From: Candidatus Denitrolinea symbiosum
Lineage (GTDB): Bacteria > Chloroflexota > Anaerolineae > Anaerolineales > Villigracilaceae
NCBI GenBank assembly: GCA_017312345.1
Contig: BLAA01000003.1
Coordinates: 62,001 to 126,000 of the forward strand
Direction of reading: 5' to 3'
Length of the DNA stretch: 64,000 bases
Position 1 is the stretch's first letter; each line of letters opens with the position of its first letter. A model generated the notes under the pieces. The model ran no database searches, was not told the DNA's origin, and worked only from the letters and a program-made list of their open reading frames with translations. This document shows, in pieces, positions 16,901 to 25,282 of this stretch. A program made the translations under genes and the position numbers.

Positions 16901-19900
16901 GCGCGGATCATGTCTTTGAAGAGGGCGCTGTCGGCCACTCGGACGTTCAGCCCGAGCAGCTCGCCCGAATTGGGAAAACCGCGCGCCGCGTTGACGGTCA
17001 ACTGGTCTTTTTCCCGCATCCAGAGCGTGGCGGTGTCGTACGGCAGGACCGCGGCCAGCTGGTCGAGCAGGGACGCGATCAGTTCGCGGCTTTGCAGGCT
17101 GGAGGTGATCGTCGCGGCCACGTTGGTGAGCGCCTGCAATTGGCCGGCGCGCTCCTGCATGGCTTGCATCAGGCGGACGTTCTCAAGCGAAAGGGCCACC
17201 TGCTGGGCCAGCGAGCCGAGCAGGACTTCGTCGTCTTCTTTGAACGCCGCGACGGTATTGAAATTGTCCAGCGCAAGCGTTCCGAGTACCTGTCCGCCGG
17301 CCATGATGGGGATGACCAGGCTGGAGACGGGCAGGCGTCCGCCGGTCGCCTGGCGGTAACGCAGGAGGTTTTCGGGATTCAAGGGGTAATCGCGCGACAG
17401 GTTCAGTTCGTCCACGCGGAGGGGCCTCCCGCTGGCAAAACTGACGCCCGGCAGGGCCTCGCCGGCCGCGAAGGAGATCTGCGCCATGACGTCGTTGTCG
17501 GCGTAGCCCATGACGACGCGCGGCGTCAGGCGGAGCGTCTGCGGGTCCCATAGCAGGACCGAGCCGGCGTGCGCGGTCGAAAGGACGCGCCCGGCGCTTT
17601 CGAGCAGGGCGCGCACGATGTTGTGCGGGTCCATGCCGCTTAACTGGCGGCTGAAGTCGAGCAGCAGGTTCACTTCCTGCAGGCGGCGGCGCGTCTCGCC
17701 CAACAAGGAGATGTTTTGCAAAACCACGCCGGTCTGGCGGGCGATCTGGTCGTAGACCTGGCGGTCTTCGTCGGTGAGGCCCGCCAGCGGTTCAGGCGAG
17801 ACGGCCAGCACGCCCGCTACCACGCGCTGTCCGATCCGCACCGGCAGGCAGACTACGCTGCGGGCGCGCAATCCCGAAAGGAGGGCGGCGTCGCGCCACT
17901 CCTCGTTTTCGTCCAGGTTGGGAATGACGATGGGTTCGCCCGTCTGCATGACGACGCGCAGCGGGTTGCGCTGACCGAAGAGCGCTTCGGGGTTGGCGGA
18001 CTTCGGCGCGCTGCCCAGCGTCTGCGTGAGACGCGGCCCCTCGGAAGACTCCTCGGCGATCAGCGCCACCGACATGCCCAGCCGCGTGATCAGTTCGCGT
18101 CCCAGCGCCAGCAGGACCGAGGCCGCGTCGAATTGACCGCTGACCGATTCGGTGATGGCCAGTCCCGCGCGGATGCGCTGGACGCGGCGGTCGAGGTCGT
18201 GGATGGAAACGGTTTGGTCGAGGTCCTTGCGGAGCAGAATGGGCAGGTCGTTTTGGGTAACCGTCAGGAGACGCTGCTGTCGCTGCAGGCCGGCCGTCAA
18301 CGACTCGATGCGGCTTTTCATCTCTTGTATTCGGAGGTGATTGAAGATGAAAAGTTCGGCCTGCGCCGCGAAAATCTCCAGCGCGTCCAACGTAGCCCGG
18401 TCGGGACGGAGGTTGTCGCGCGGCGCGTCGAGGCTTAAAAGTCCGAGCGGCGCGCCCTGCGGGTCTTCCAACAGGAAGAGGAGCAGGTCTTCCGGGTCCC
18501 AGGCGTCGGGGACTTGGGGACGCTGGGCGGAATGGAGCGAGACGACGATGTGCACATCCGCGGGGATGATGGGGGTGTGTTCGACGGGAATGAAATAGGC
18601 GCGGCCGATCTTGAACTCGGGGCGGAGCAGGCGCCGGAGGCCTGGCAGAGGTTGTTTGTGCGCGAACAATTCCTCCAGCGTGCTGGCGGGCATGCCCACG
18701 CCGGCCATGCGCTGGAACGATTCGCTCTCCGGCTCGTAGACGCTGAGCAGGGCGATCTGGAAGGGGGTGGCCTGCTGGATGCTGACCGCGATCGCCCGCA
18801 ACGATTCTTCGAGCGGACGCTCGTAATGCGCCACCGAGGAGAATTCGGAGAGATGGATGAGAGCGTCGGCGCGGCTTTTCATTTTTTCCACGACCGAGGT
18901 CTGCTCCTGGAAGCGGCGGGCGTTTCCAAGCGCGGTAGCGGCTTGCAACGCCAGGATCTGGAGCAGGTCGAGGGCGGCGGCGTCGAAGAAATTCGGCTGG
19001 TGGGCGTGCAGGTTGACGACGCCCAGCGTCTGTCCCTGATGGACGATGGGCGCGGCCAGCCCGGAGCGGATGTCGGTATGCGGGGGCGCGAACAGTTCGG
19101 CCTCGAAATCGGAGACGAAGAGCGCTTCGCCCGAGGCGAGCGCCTGCTGCGTCAGCGAGGTGAGCGGCTCCTCCACGTCGCAGCCCAGCCGGAAGGTCAC
19201 GCGCGGGTCGGAGGTGGAGGCGGTTTCGGGGTCGAACAGCAGGATGGTGCCGCAGTCGGCGCCGGTGGTGCGCAGGCTTTGCTCGTGGATTGTTTCCAAC
19301 AGGCGAGAGATGTCCATCGATGAATTGAGTTCGCGGGCCACATGGGTGATGGAGGTCAATTGATCCACGCGGCGGCGGAGGCTCTCGTCCGTCTGATTGA
19401 GGAGGGCCGCGCCTTCCACAGCCGCGGCCAGCAGTCCCGCCGCGGAGACGAGCGTCTGGAGATCGTCGGCGTGAAAGAAATCGGCGACGCGGCTCCCAAA
19501 CTGAAGTTCGCCCAGTCCCTTATCGCGCGCCAGAAGCGGGACGACGATCACCGATTCGACGCGCAGCGCTTCGATGATGACGCGGTATACCGACTTGACG
19601 CGCTCGTCCAGGCTCACCCGCCCAGACAGGAAGGGACGGAGCGTGCCTGAAACGACGTTGGTCCGCAGGGATTGTTCGTCCAGTTCGATACGCGCCAGCG
19701 CGCGGGCCACATTTTCCGATACGCCCCAGGCCGAGGGGAGATGGGCGCGCAGGTGATGGGTCTGTTCGTCCAGCAGATAGATGGCGGCCGAGTCGGCGCG
19801 CAACAGCTGCGCCAGTTCCTGCACGGAGAAGCGCAGGATCTCGTCCAGCGAGGCGGAGGAGGCCGCCAGGCTGGCGATTCGACGGAGCGCCTCGGAGCGC

Positions 19901-21345
19901 TGACCGTGCTGGCGCGCCTCCTGGACGAGCAGGATATTGTCAATGATGCCGGCCGCCTGGTTCGCCACCGTGTTCGCCAGGCGTAGTTCCTCGGCGGAAA
20001 ACGCCGCCGCGCCCTTGCGGTGGTTTGCCAATTGCAGGTAGCCCACGAACCGTCCGCCGGAAATCAGCGGAAGCATGGCCGTGTCGCGCAGGCTGGCGAG
20101 ACGGGCGATCTCCTGCAAGCCCAATTCCTGGAGCGCCGGGTCGTTCGACGCGTCCATGCTGAGGAGGGGCTGGGTTTGCTCCAGAATCCGAAACCCCGCG
20201 CTGTCGCGGCGGATCACCGAGCGGTAGACGGCCACCACGTTTTCGGGCAGCCCGCGAAACGGCGCCTGCGCTTCGAGCAACAGGTCGGTCTCGCGGAAGA
20301 GCAGGAAGCCCGCCACATCCACGTCGAAGAGCGAAGCGACGGTCTCCACCAGCCTGGCGAACATCTCGCCCATTTCATGGCTGGAAGCCGCCTGGGATAA
20401 CCGGGCAAGGCCTCTCAGCTCCGTCATCCGTTCCTGTTCGGTCTCGAATCGGAGCGCGTTTCGGATGGCGTACGCGGCCTGCCCGCCGATCAACTGCAAA
20501 ATTTCCGCGTCCTGGCGCGTCAACGCGTTGGCCGAAGTCTGGCCCGCCTCCAGGACGCCGACCAGCTCTCCCGCCGCGAGCAGCGGGACGCCGATGTAGG
20601 ATTTGAAGAGCCCGGCCGATTCGCTCGCGTCAGGCGGACGGCCGTCCGGCAGGAAGACCAGCCCGCGCGAGGCGCGCGTGAATTCTGAATACGCGCCGAA
20701 CTGGGGACGCATGGACTGGACGACCCGCGCGGCGCCTCCGCTTTCGTCATAGTGATACGCGGCCGGGACGGAGGCCGGCCGCTCGACGCTGATCTCGACC
20801 GCGTCCGCGGAGACCAGCCTGCGCGCGCCCTGGAAGACGGCGCGCAGGGTCGGCTCCAGAGACAGGTCCGCGGAGACAGACTGCCCGAACTCGGCAATCA
20901 TCTTCAGCGCCGAGCTGGAAAAGGCGCCGCCGGCCTCCATGCCGCGGAAGGTGAGCAGCATGAAAGGCGCGAGGCCCGGCGCGCGGTAAGAGACGGCGTC
21001 CACCAGCCGCCCGTTCACCGAGAAGCGTTTCTGTCCCTCTGCGGCGCACAGTTCGAGGAATTCCTCCGCCGGGCGGACGCTGCGCGCCAGCCGCTCGAGG
21101 TCGGGGGAATCGTGTTCCTGCAAGCCGAACCATTCGCGCGCCAGGCGGCTGATATATTCCACGCGGCCGCCGGACTGGACGTAGAGAACCGCCTCGTTGG
21201 GATGGGTTTCAAAAGAGGCGGAAGAGGTCGAAGACTCTGAAATTTGCTGGGGGCGCGGCAACAGGCGCAAAAAGACCCATACCAGAATGACGATGATCAA
21301 ACTGGCAAAGATCAGATTCAGCCCGAAGCCTGCCTCGCCGAACAT
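13939..21345 (-). CDS. giant multi-GAF sensor histidine kinase
   Basis: 2468 aa. One N-terminal membrane helix (about residues 10-30), a PAS-like region (about 45-105), eleven tandem GAF domains (about 130-2085), a PAS domain (about 2105-2215), a HisKA domain with the phospho-acceptor in VSHELRTPMTS (about 2238) and an HATPase domain with N box DNLVDNAYHY, G1 DTGVGIAPED and G2 GTGLGLPIVKQL. I counted the GAFs from eleven copies of a closing motif like GNQASIALENARLY. The catalytic part looks active. The ligands are unknown. It lies between two receiver genes and is coupled to the downstream one by an 8-bp overlap. Confidence 0.93.
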   Translation of the reverse strand: MFGEAGFGLNLIFASLIIVILVWVFLRLLPRPQQISESSTSSASFETHPNEAVLYVQSGGRVEYISRLAREWFGLQEHDSPDLERLARSVRPAEEFLELCAAEGQKRFSVNGRLVDAVSYRAPGLAPFMLLTFRGMEAGGAFSSSALKMIAEFGQSVSADLSLEPTLRAVFQGARRLVSADAVEISVERPASVPAAYHYDESGGAARVVQSMRPQFGAYSEFTRASRGLVFLPDGRPPDASESAGLFKSYIGVPLLAAGELVGVLEAGQTSANALTRQDAEILQLIGGQAAYAIRNALRFETEQERMTELRGLARLSQAASSHEMGEMFARLVETVASLFDVDVAGFLLFRETDLLLEAQAPFRGLPENVVAVYRSVIRRDSAGFRILEQTQPLLSMDASNDPALQELGLQEIARLASLRDTAMLPLISGGRFVGYLQLANHRKGAAAFSAEELRLANTVANQAAGIIDNILLVQEARQHGQRSEALRRIASLAASSASLDEILRFSVQELAQLLRADSAAIYLLDEQTHHLRAHLPSAWGVSENVARALARIELDEQSLRTNVVSGTLRPFLSGRVSLDERVKSVYRVIIEALRVESVIVVPLLARDKGLGELQFGSRVADFFHADDLQTLVSAAGLLAAAVEGAALLNQTDESLRRRVDQLTSITHVARELNSSMDISRLLETIHEQSLRTTGADCGTILLFDPETASTSDPRVTFRLGCDVEEPLTSLTQQALASGEALFVSDFEAELFAPPHTDIRSGLAAPIVHQGQTLGVVNLHAHQPNFFDAAALDLLQILALQAATALGNARRFQEQTSVVEKMKSRADALIHLSEFSSVAHYERPLEESLRAIAVSIQQATPFQIALLSVYEPESESFQRMAGVGMPASTLEELFAHKQPLPGLRRLLRPEFKIGRAYFIPVEHTPIIPADVHIVVSLHSAQRPQVPDAWDPEDLLLFLLEDPQGAPLGLLSLDAPRDNLRPDRATLDALEIFAAQAELFIFNHLRIQEMKSRIESLTAGLQRQQRLLTVTQNDLPILLRKDLDQTVSIHDLDRRVQRIRAGLAITESVSGQFDAASVLLALGRELITRLGMSVALIAEESSEGPRLTQTLGSAPKSANPEALFGQRNPLRVVMQTGEPIVIPNLDENEEWRDAALLSGLRARSVVCLPVRIGQRVVAGVLAVSPEPLAGLTDEDRQVYDQIARQTGVVLQNISLLGETRRRLQEVNLLLDFSRQLSGMDPHNIVRALLESAGRVLSTAHAGSVLLWDPQTLRLTPRVVMGYADNDVMAQISFAAGEALPGVSFASGRPLRVDELNLSRDYPLNPENLLRYRQATGGRLPVSSLVIPIMAGGQVLGTLALDNFNTVAAFKEDDEVLLGSLAQQVALSLENVRLMQAMQERAGQLQALTNVAATITSSLQSRELIASLLDQLAAVLPYDTATLWMREKDQLTVNAARGFPNSGELLGLNVRVADSALFKDMIRAGRPIAVGDSREDPRFPAVEAPRLSWMGVPLIAKGQVIGLIALEKTQANFYSSEHIQIVTTFAGQAAVALENARLFEDSLNRAVELDERSQRLAALNRFSSGLSGLLDADQILELSAQELLNAFGALRVSVVGFERDKATLKSVLPRARRALSRPLPDAPLFQRLRESRGVYLTENVSSEQDTQPLLEFLGPDTRSLMILPLGAAEVRALIVLHGGEAARFGLTEIELARTIGNQASIALENARLYQSTVQTAERFVVLNQASSEINSSLDPEEIYLFIHKAVQRLMPTEAFVIALLDKEAQDIEGVYLMDGDQRSPNMRLSLGQGLSGRVIESGEPLLIHTTQQMNEMGGITISKTASPQSIIAVPMKIGGETIGMLSTQSYQPNIYTQEDVQLLSTLANQAIVAIQNGRLFAETQRLAEELEQRVVERTAQLQHEQQNTETLLRILTEVSSSLDLDRALNRTLALLNDAIGAEQGTIMLLQSDDNMLHYRAGYGYLSRQAVDESRAVTLRVGEGLAGWVAENRQAILIEDLHQDPRWVRSATGSREHRSCIVAPMMVGEDMIGVLLVFHRKVAHFNPELLNLVQAIGGQVAVSINNAHLYELIRDQAERLGSMLRKQQEEASRSQAILEAVADGVLVTGANNKVTFVNPSLERILNLFSDRILGQSLDTFGGLFGKAAGAWMQTIQGWSEDPASYQPGDTYAEQIELEDNRIVLVHLAPVMLQNDFLGTVSIFRDVTHEVEVDRLKSEFVATVSHELRTPMTSIRGYADILLMGAAGALNENQSHFLSIIKNNTERLNILVNDLLDISRIEAGRVTLAPQALDLREVAEDVLADVLRRSQEENKPLAISLEAPRELPRVHGDSERVRQILDNLVDNAYHYTPVDGQIQVRIHANSGEEVQVDVSDTGVGIAPEDQERVFERFYRGEHPLVLATPGTGLGLPIVKQLVEMHRGRIWMTSKGIPGEGSTFSFTIPRHQKSVGRGKNG

Positions 21346-21363
21346 GACGCTTGTCCCTCCCGC

Positions 21364-22257
21364 TTATTTGGCGGCATCCAGGCGGCGCGCTTCGGCCGCC
21401 AATTCGGTGATCTCGCGAATATCGGAGAAGGATTGCAGGACCGGCGAGACCATCCCCACCGCCAGCGTCATAAACGGCGACTGGACGGTTCCTCCCTCCG
21501 GCTTCGGCGCCTGGGTAAACCCCTGCTGGCGGTCCATGAAGTTATAGTGCGTCTGCACTTCCTCGGCAAAGCGGGCCTTCACGCGGTCGCGGATGGCCGC
21601 CGCCGATTCGTATTTCGTGATGATGATGAAGTTGTCGCCGCCCGCGTGGCCGATGAAATCGGCGGAGGAGCCAAGCTCGTCCACCACCTCGCTGAGCAGC
21701 ATGGCGGTGAAACGCAGCACGTCGTCGCCCGCCACAAAACCGTACACGTCGCGGAACGGGTCGAAGTGATTGATCCGCAGGTCGAGCAGCGCCCAATTGT
21801 CCTGGCGGATGATGCGCCGCAGCTGCTCCTCGATCAGCCGTCCGGCCGGGAGTCCGGAGCGCGGGTCGGTGAGGCTCTCGCGTTCGGAGCGTCGAATGGC
21901 GCCCTGCACGCGCAGTTTCAATTCCTCGATATCGAAGGGCTTGGTGATGTAGTCGTCCGCGCCCAGTTCCAGCCCTTGCAGTTTGTCGCTGCGCTCGTCC
22001 TTCTGGGTCAGGAAGATGACCGGGATGTGGCTGGTGCGCGTGTTCGTCCGCAGCGTGCGACAGACCTCGTACCCGTCAATATCGGGCAGCATGATGTCCA
22101 GCACGATCAAATGCGGCAGGGCGGTGCGCGTCTTTTCCAGCGCCAGTCCGCCGCGCGGGGCGATATCCACCTCATAGTCCATGCCGCCGAAATAGATCTT
22201 CAGCATGTTGGCGATATCGGCGTCGTCTTCGACGACCAAGAGTCGAGGTTTTCCCAT
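21364..22257 (-). CDS. response regulator with a degenerate GGDEF domain
   Basis: 297 aa. An N-terminal receiver (VVEDDADI, phospho-Asp in LIVLDIMLPD, KPFDIEEL) is followed by a GGDEF-like domain with ESLTDPRSGLPAGRLIEEQL. The active-site loop reads GHAGGDNFII, so the catalytic Glu of GGDEF is Asn and the domain probably does not make cyclic di-GMP; it may bind GTP or act as an adaptor. The gene sits 18 bp upstream of the giant kinase. Confidence 0.85.
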   Translation of the reverse strand: MGKPRLLVVEDDADIANMLKIYFGGMDYEVDIAPRGGLALEKTRTALPHLIVLDIMLPDIDGYEVCRTLRTNTRTSHIPVIFLTQKDERSDKLQGLELGADDYITKPFDIEELKLRVQGAIRRSERESLTDPRSGLPAGRLIEEQLRRIIRQDNWALLDLRINHFDPFRDVYGFVAGDDVLRFTAMLLSEVVDELGSSADFIGHAGGDNFIIITKYESAAAIRDRVKARFAEEVQTHYNFMDRQQGFTQAPKPEGGTVQSPFMTLAVGMVSPVLQSFSDIREITELAAEARRLDAAK

Positions 22258-22272
22258 ACGAGCCTCCCGGAA

Positions 22273-23358
22273 TTAGTTGCGCCCCGCCCGTCTGGCGTTG
22301 CGGCGCACGGCTTCGATTTGTTCCAGAGTCACTTCTTTTTCAAACGAACGGAATCCGCTCAGGCGGAACCCGTGCTTTTTTGCGATGGCAGAGATCTCGT
22401 CCACGCGTTGGCGCGTGATCTGCTTGCCCAAAGTATAATCCTCGAAGCGGCCTTCCAGCGCCAGCGCCATCGTCTCGGCCATGCAGGCGTAGGCCTTGCC
22501 GGGCGGAAAACCAAAGTTAAAATGGAAATCAACGGGGCCTGGAACGTCCACCATTCCGCCGTCAATCACAAATATATCATCTCTTGCCGCCGCGACCATT
22601 GCAGAAACGTCGCGAGGGCGCGCCACGTCGCAGACCACGCTGCCGGGACGCAGATGCTCCGGCTGGATGACCGCGTGGACCGCGCTCGTCACCGTCAGGA
22701 TCAAGTCGGACTCGGCCAGCGGACTCATGTCTGTGGCGACGGCGATCTCGGCTCTCCCCCCGACCTGGAGGCGGGCGCGCAGTTCTTCGAGCGCGTCCAC
22801 CCTTCGGCCGATCAACGTCAGGTGAGCGGCCTGCTCCGAGAGCAGTTCCGCGCAGACCTGCCCGATGGCCCCCGTCGCGCCGACCACGGCCACGCTCGCG
22901 CCGCCGACGGAAATGCCCATCAACTCCGCGGCGCGCTGGATGGACTCGACCGCGATGGCGATGGTGTAGGAATCGCCCGTCGTCACGGGGACCGCCAGAC
23001 GGTCCGCGATGGAAACGCCGGCGTCGCCCACGACGGAGGTGAAGGCGCCCAGTCCCAGAATTTGCGCGCCGAGTTTCTCGGCCATGCGTCCCGTCTGCAC
23101 GATCTTGTCGTAGACGCGCGCTTCGGGTAGTTCCAGCATCTGGCGCGGCGTGAAGGGACAGGCGATGAACCAGCCTTTGACTTGCCGGCCGGTGGCAGCC
23201 GAAGCGATGCCTTCGATTTCGGAGAGGTAGACCGGGGGGAAATATTGGGAGAAAAATTCGATCTGGCGCTCGGTCAGGATGCGCCCGAGGAAGGGATACT
23301 TCCGCTGCACGTCCCGCTTGACGCTGATGGGATGGATGATGAAGGCGAAGGAGTCCAT
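22273..23358 (-). CDS. long-chain acyl-ACP reductase (AAR-like)
   Basis: 361 aa. It matches the cyanobacterial fatty acyl-ACP reductase family, which reduces acyl-ACP to a fatty aldehyde with NADPH. Seen: GLGAFTSVVGD, the TTGDSYTIA motif, the Rossmann loop VAVVGATGAIGQVCAELL, LILTVTSAVHAVI, and the C-terminal block KAYACMAETMALALEG and GKQITRQRVDEI with KKHGFR. The Cys in YACMAE lines up with the acyl-thioester Cys of the cyanobacterial enzyme. No aldehyde-deformylating oxygenase is in the window, so the aldehyde probably goes to an alcohol, ester or signal. It is 4 bp after the beta-helix gene. Confidence 0.8.
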   Translation of the reverse strand: MDSFAFIIHPISVKRDVQRKYPFLGRILTERQIEFFSQYFPPVYLSEIEGIASAATGRQVKGWFIACPFTPRQMLELPEARVYDKIVQTGRMAEKLGAQILGLGAFTSVVGDAGVSIADRLAVPVTTGDSYTIAIAVESIQRAAELMGISVGGASVAVVGATGAIGQVCAELLSEQAAHLTLIGRRVDALEELRARLQVGGRAEIAVATDMSPLAESDLILTVTSAVHAVIQPEHLRPGSVVCDVARPRDVSAMVAAARDDIFVIDGGMVDVPGPVDFHFNFGFPPGKAYACMAETMALALEGRFEDYTLGKQITRQRVDEISAIAKKHGFRLSGFRSFEKEVTLEQIEAVRRNARRAGRN

Positions 23359-23362
23359 GGGC

Positions 23363-24649
23363 TTACCAGGATTCCACCTCCGCGTCGCGGTCTTCGTCGC
23401 CGCGCGGGTAGAGACGGCGGTGCAGGTCCGCGTTCTTCAGTTTGTGATGGTCGCTGTCTTCGTAGCGGATGTCGCGGTCAACGACGCGTCGCTCTTTGGA
23501 GGCGAACAGCACCACGTCCGATTCGATGGTGCGCGCCGGGAAGACGATCAGTCCCGAGCCGAGGCGGCAGTTGTGTCCCACGCAACCGCCCATCACCGGG
23601 CGGTTGGAGAAACTCAACTCATTGCGTCCATCGCGCGCCAGGATGGGCGCGGGGATCAGGTTGTAGTCGGTGAAGGTGCTGCCCGCGCCGATGAAGGTGT
23701 TGCGTCCCACCACGCACATTTGCAGGCAGGTATTCTGCGCGATCATGGAGTTTTCCATGACGGTCGTCATGAACAGCGAAGCCCGGAAGGGCAGGAAGGT
23801 CCCGTCGCCGACGACGGAGAGCATCAACTGAACGTCCTGCGAAACGTTGACGTTGTTGCCGATGGTGCAATTCTCGATGACGGCGCCCGCGTTGATGGTG
23901 ACGTTATCGCCGATGGTGGTGGGGCCGTGGATGATGGCGTGCGGGTCGATCACGCAATTCTTTCCGACCTTGACGAGTTCCGAACACTCCAGCACCTGAC
24001 GGCCTTCGTAGAGCGCCTTGCCGAGAATTTTGAGTTTGAAAGCCAGGTCGTCGTTGAGACGGTCTTCGAAGCGCAGGCCGCGCCCAAAGAGACCGAAGAC
24101 GATATCGGCGATGTAGACATGCACCCAGGAGTCGATGGCGATGAGCGAGCGGCGCGGCACCTGGTAGGTGAGGTCGCCGCTCTGGTCGGCCATGTAGGTG
24201 GGGACGTGGTAATAGCCGACTTCCTTGGCGCCCAGATTAATGACGAGCGGCTCCACGTCCGCGACGGGGCCGTGCGGGTAGTACCACAGGTCGGCGAGGT
24301 AAAGTCCGCCCGCGAGGGTGTACGAAGTGGAGAGCGGCAGGGCGTGTTCGCGGAAGGCGGGATCTTCGGCGGCGAAGGCGGCGCGGCAGGCGCGTCCGCG
24401 TTTGCGGGCGGCGGCGATGAAAGCCTTGATGTACTCGTGGTCGAAGAACAGGTTGTTGCGATGGACGATCATGGGTTCGCGTGAACGCGGCAAAGGTTCG
24501 CGCGGCGCCAGCTCCATTTCCTTTGTGACGTAGGGGGCCAGCACATTCCTCTGCCACAGCCAGAGCGGCGCGTTCTGGATGCGCAGGTCGCGCGCCGGTT
24601 CGTTGAACGGCGGGATGCGTTTGAGGGCGGGGAGGATGACTTTCAACAT
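23363..24649 (-). CDS. left-handed beta-helix (hexapeptide repeat) protein
   Basis: 428 aa. The N-terminal half is unassigned. From about residue 215 hexapeptide turns are visible (VGKNCVIDPHAIIHGPTTIG, DNVTINAGAVIENCTIG, NNVNVSQDVQ, VGRNTFIGAGS), giving a left-handed parallel beta-helix as in acyltransferases and sugar-nucleotide enzymes. It is not a clear GlmU, LpxA or LpxD. Next to an acyl-ACP reductase, an acyl transfer role is attractive but inferred. Gaps to both neighbours are only 4-6 bp. Confidence 0.7.
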   Translation of the reverse strand: MLKVILPALKRIPPFNEPARDLRIQNAPLWLWQRNVLAPYVTKEMELAPREPLPRSREPMIVHRNNLFFDHEYIKAFIAAARKRGRACRAAFAAEDPAFREHALPLSTSYTLAGGLYLADLWYYPHGPVADVEPLVINLGAKEVGYYHVPTYMADQSGDLTYQVPRRSLIAIDSWVHVYIADIVFGLFGRGLRFEDRLNDDLAFKLKILGKALYEGRQVLECSELVKVGKNCVIDPHAIIHGPTTIGDNVTINAGAVIENCTIGNNVNVSQDVQLMLSVVGDGTFLPFRASLFMTTVMENSMIAQNTCLQMCVVGRNTFIGAGSTFTDYNLIPAPILARDGRNELSFSNRPVMGGCVGHNCRLGSGLIVFPARTIESDVVLFASKERRVVDRDIRYEDSDHHKLKNADLHRRLYPRGDEDRDAEVESW

Positions 24650-24655
24650 GGCAAC

Positions 24656-25282
24656 TTAAGCGAGCGGCGTCCGGTTGATCTCGATGATGCAGGCGGGATC
24701 GCCTTTGGCGACGCAGAGGGTTTCTTCCACGTCGAATATCTTACCACTGCTCACCCAGTAGAGCGCTTCCTGCAACAGTCCCACCGCGAGATGGCAGGCG
24801 GGCGCGCCGGTCTGACGTTCCCAGCACAAGGGGCAGCGCTCGATGATCCAGAGCAGTTTGCCGTCGCGCTCCTCGATGCGGACGCGCTGGTCGGTATCGC
24901 GGTTGAAGAGGCCGGCCAGGGCCTGTCCGCCGGAGCGGATCTTGAGGCCGAGCGGGAGGAGGCGAAAGGCGTTCTCGGTCACGCCGAGTTGGGGGCCGAA
25001 TTCGCGCAGTCCGTATTTGAAGGCGGCGCGCCCGGCGCGCAGCGCCAGTCCGCGCCCGGCGCGGGGTCCGTAGGCGCTTTCGAGCTGGGACATCAATCCG
25101 CTGATGTCTCGGAAGGGGAATTCGAGTTTGGAATCGTCCGGGGGAGGCTGAGCGATCAGGTCGGCGCGCCCCGCGAGGTTAAGAATGGCGCGCAGGCCGT
25201 TCTGTCCGAGCGCTTCTTCCATTGAATCCAGGATGATCCGCCCCATGCGGTTTGGGTAGTGGAACGCGTCGGCCTGATTCAT
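24656..25282 (-). CDS. V4R domain protein
   Basis: 208 aa. The C-terminal part (IIERCPLCWERQTGAPACHLAVGLLQEALYW, then ETLCVAKGDPACIIEI) matches the V4R (4-vinyl reductase) small-molecule-binding fold, with the Cys/His set typical of that family. There is no DNA-binding or kinase part, so it is a stand-alone sensor or carrier. The start MNQADAFHYP overlaps the hydrolase stop by 4 bp; the much longer frame upstream is antisense to the hydrolase. Confidence 0.8.
   Translation of the reverse strand: MNQADAFHYPNRMGRIILDSMEEALGQNGLRAILNLAGRADLIAQPPPDDSKLEFPFRDISGLMSQLESAYGPRAGRGLALRAGRAAFKYGLREFGPQLGVTENAFRLLPLGLKIRSGGQALAGLFNRDTDQRVRIEERDGKLLWIIERCPLCWERQTGAPACHLAVGLLQEALYWVSSGKIFDVEETLCVAKGDPACIIEINRTPLA

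Noticed and set aside
13774..19650. Several long plus-strand open frames (13774-15603, 15604-17553, 17716-18438, 18514-19323)
   Set aside because: All lie antisense to the multi-GAF kinase and show only compositional bias (Gly, Arg, His, Glu).
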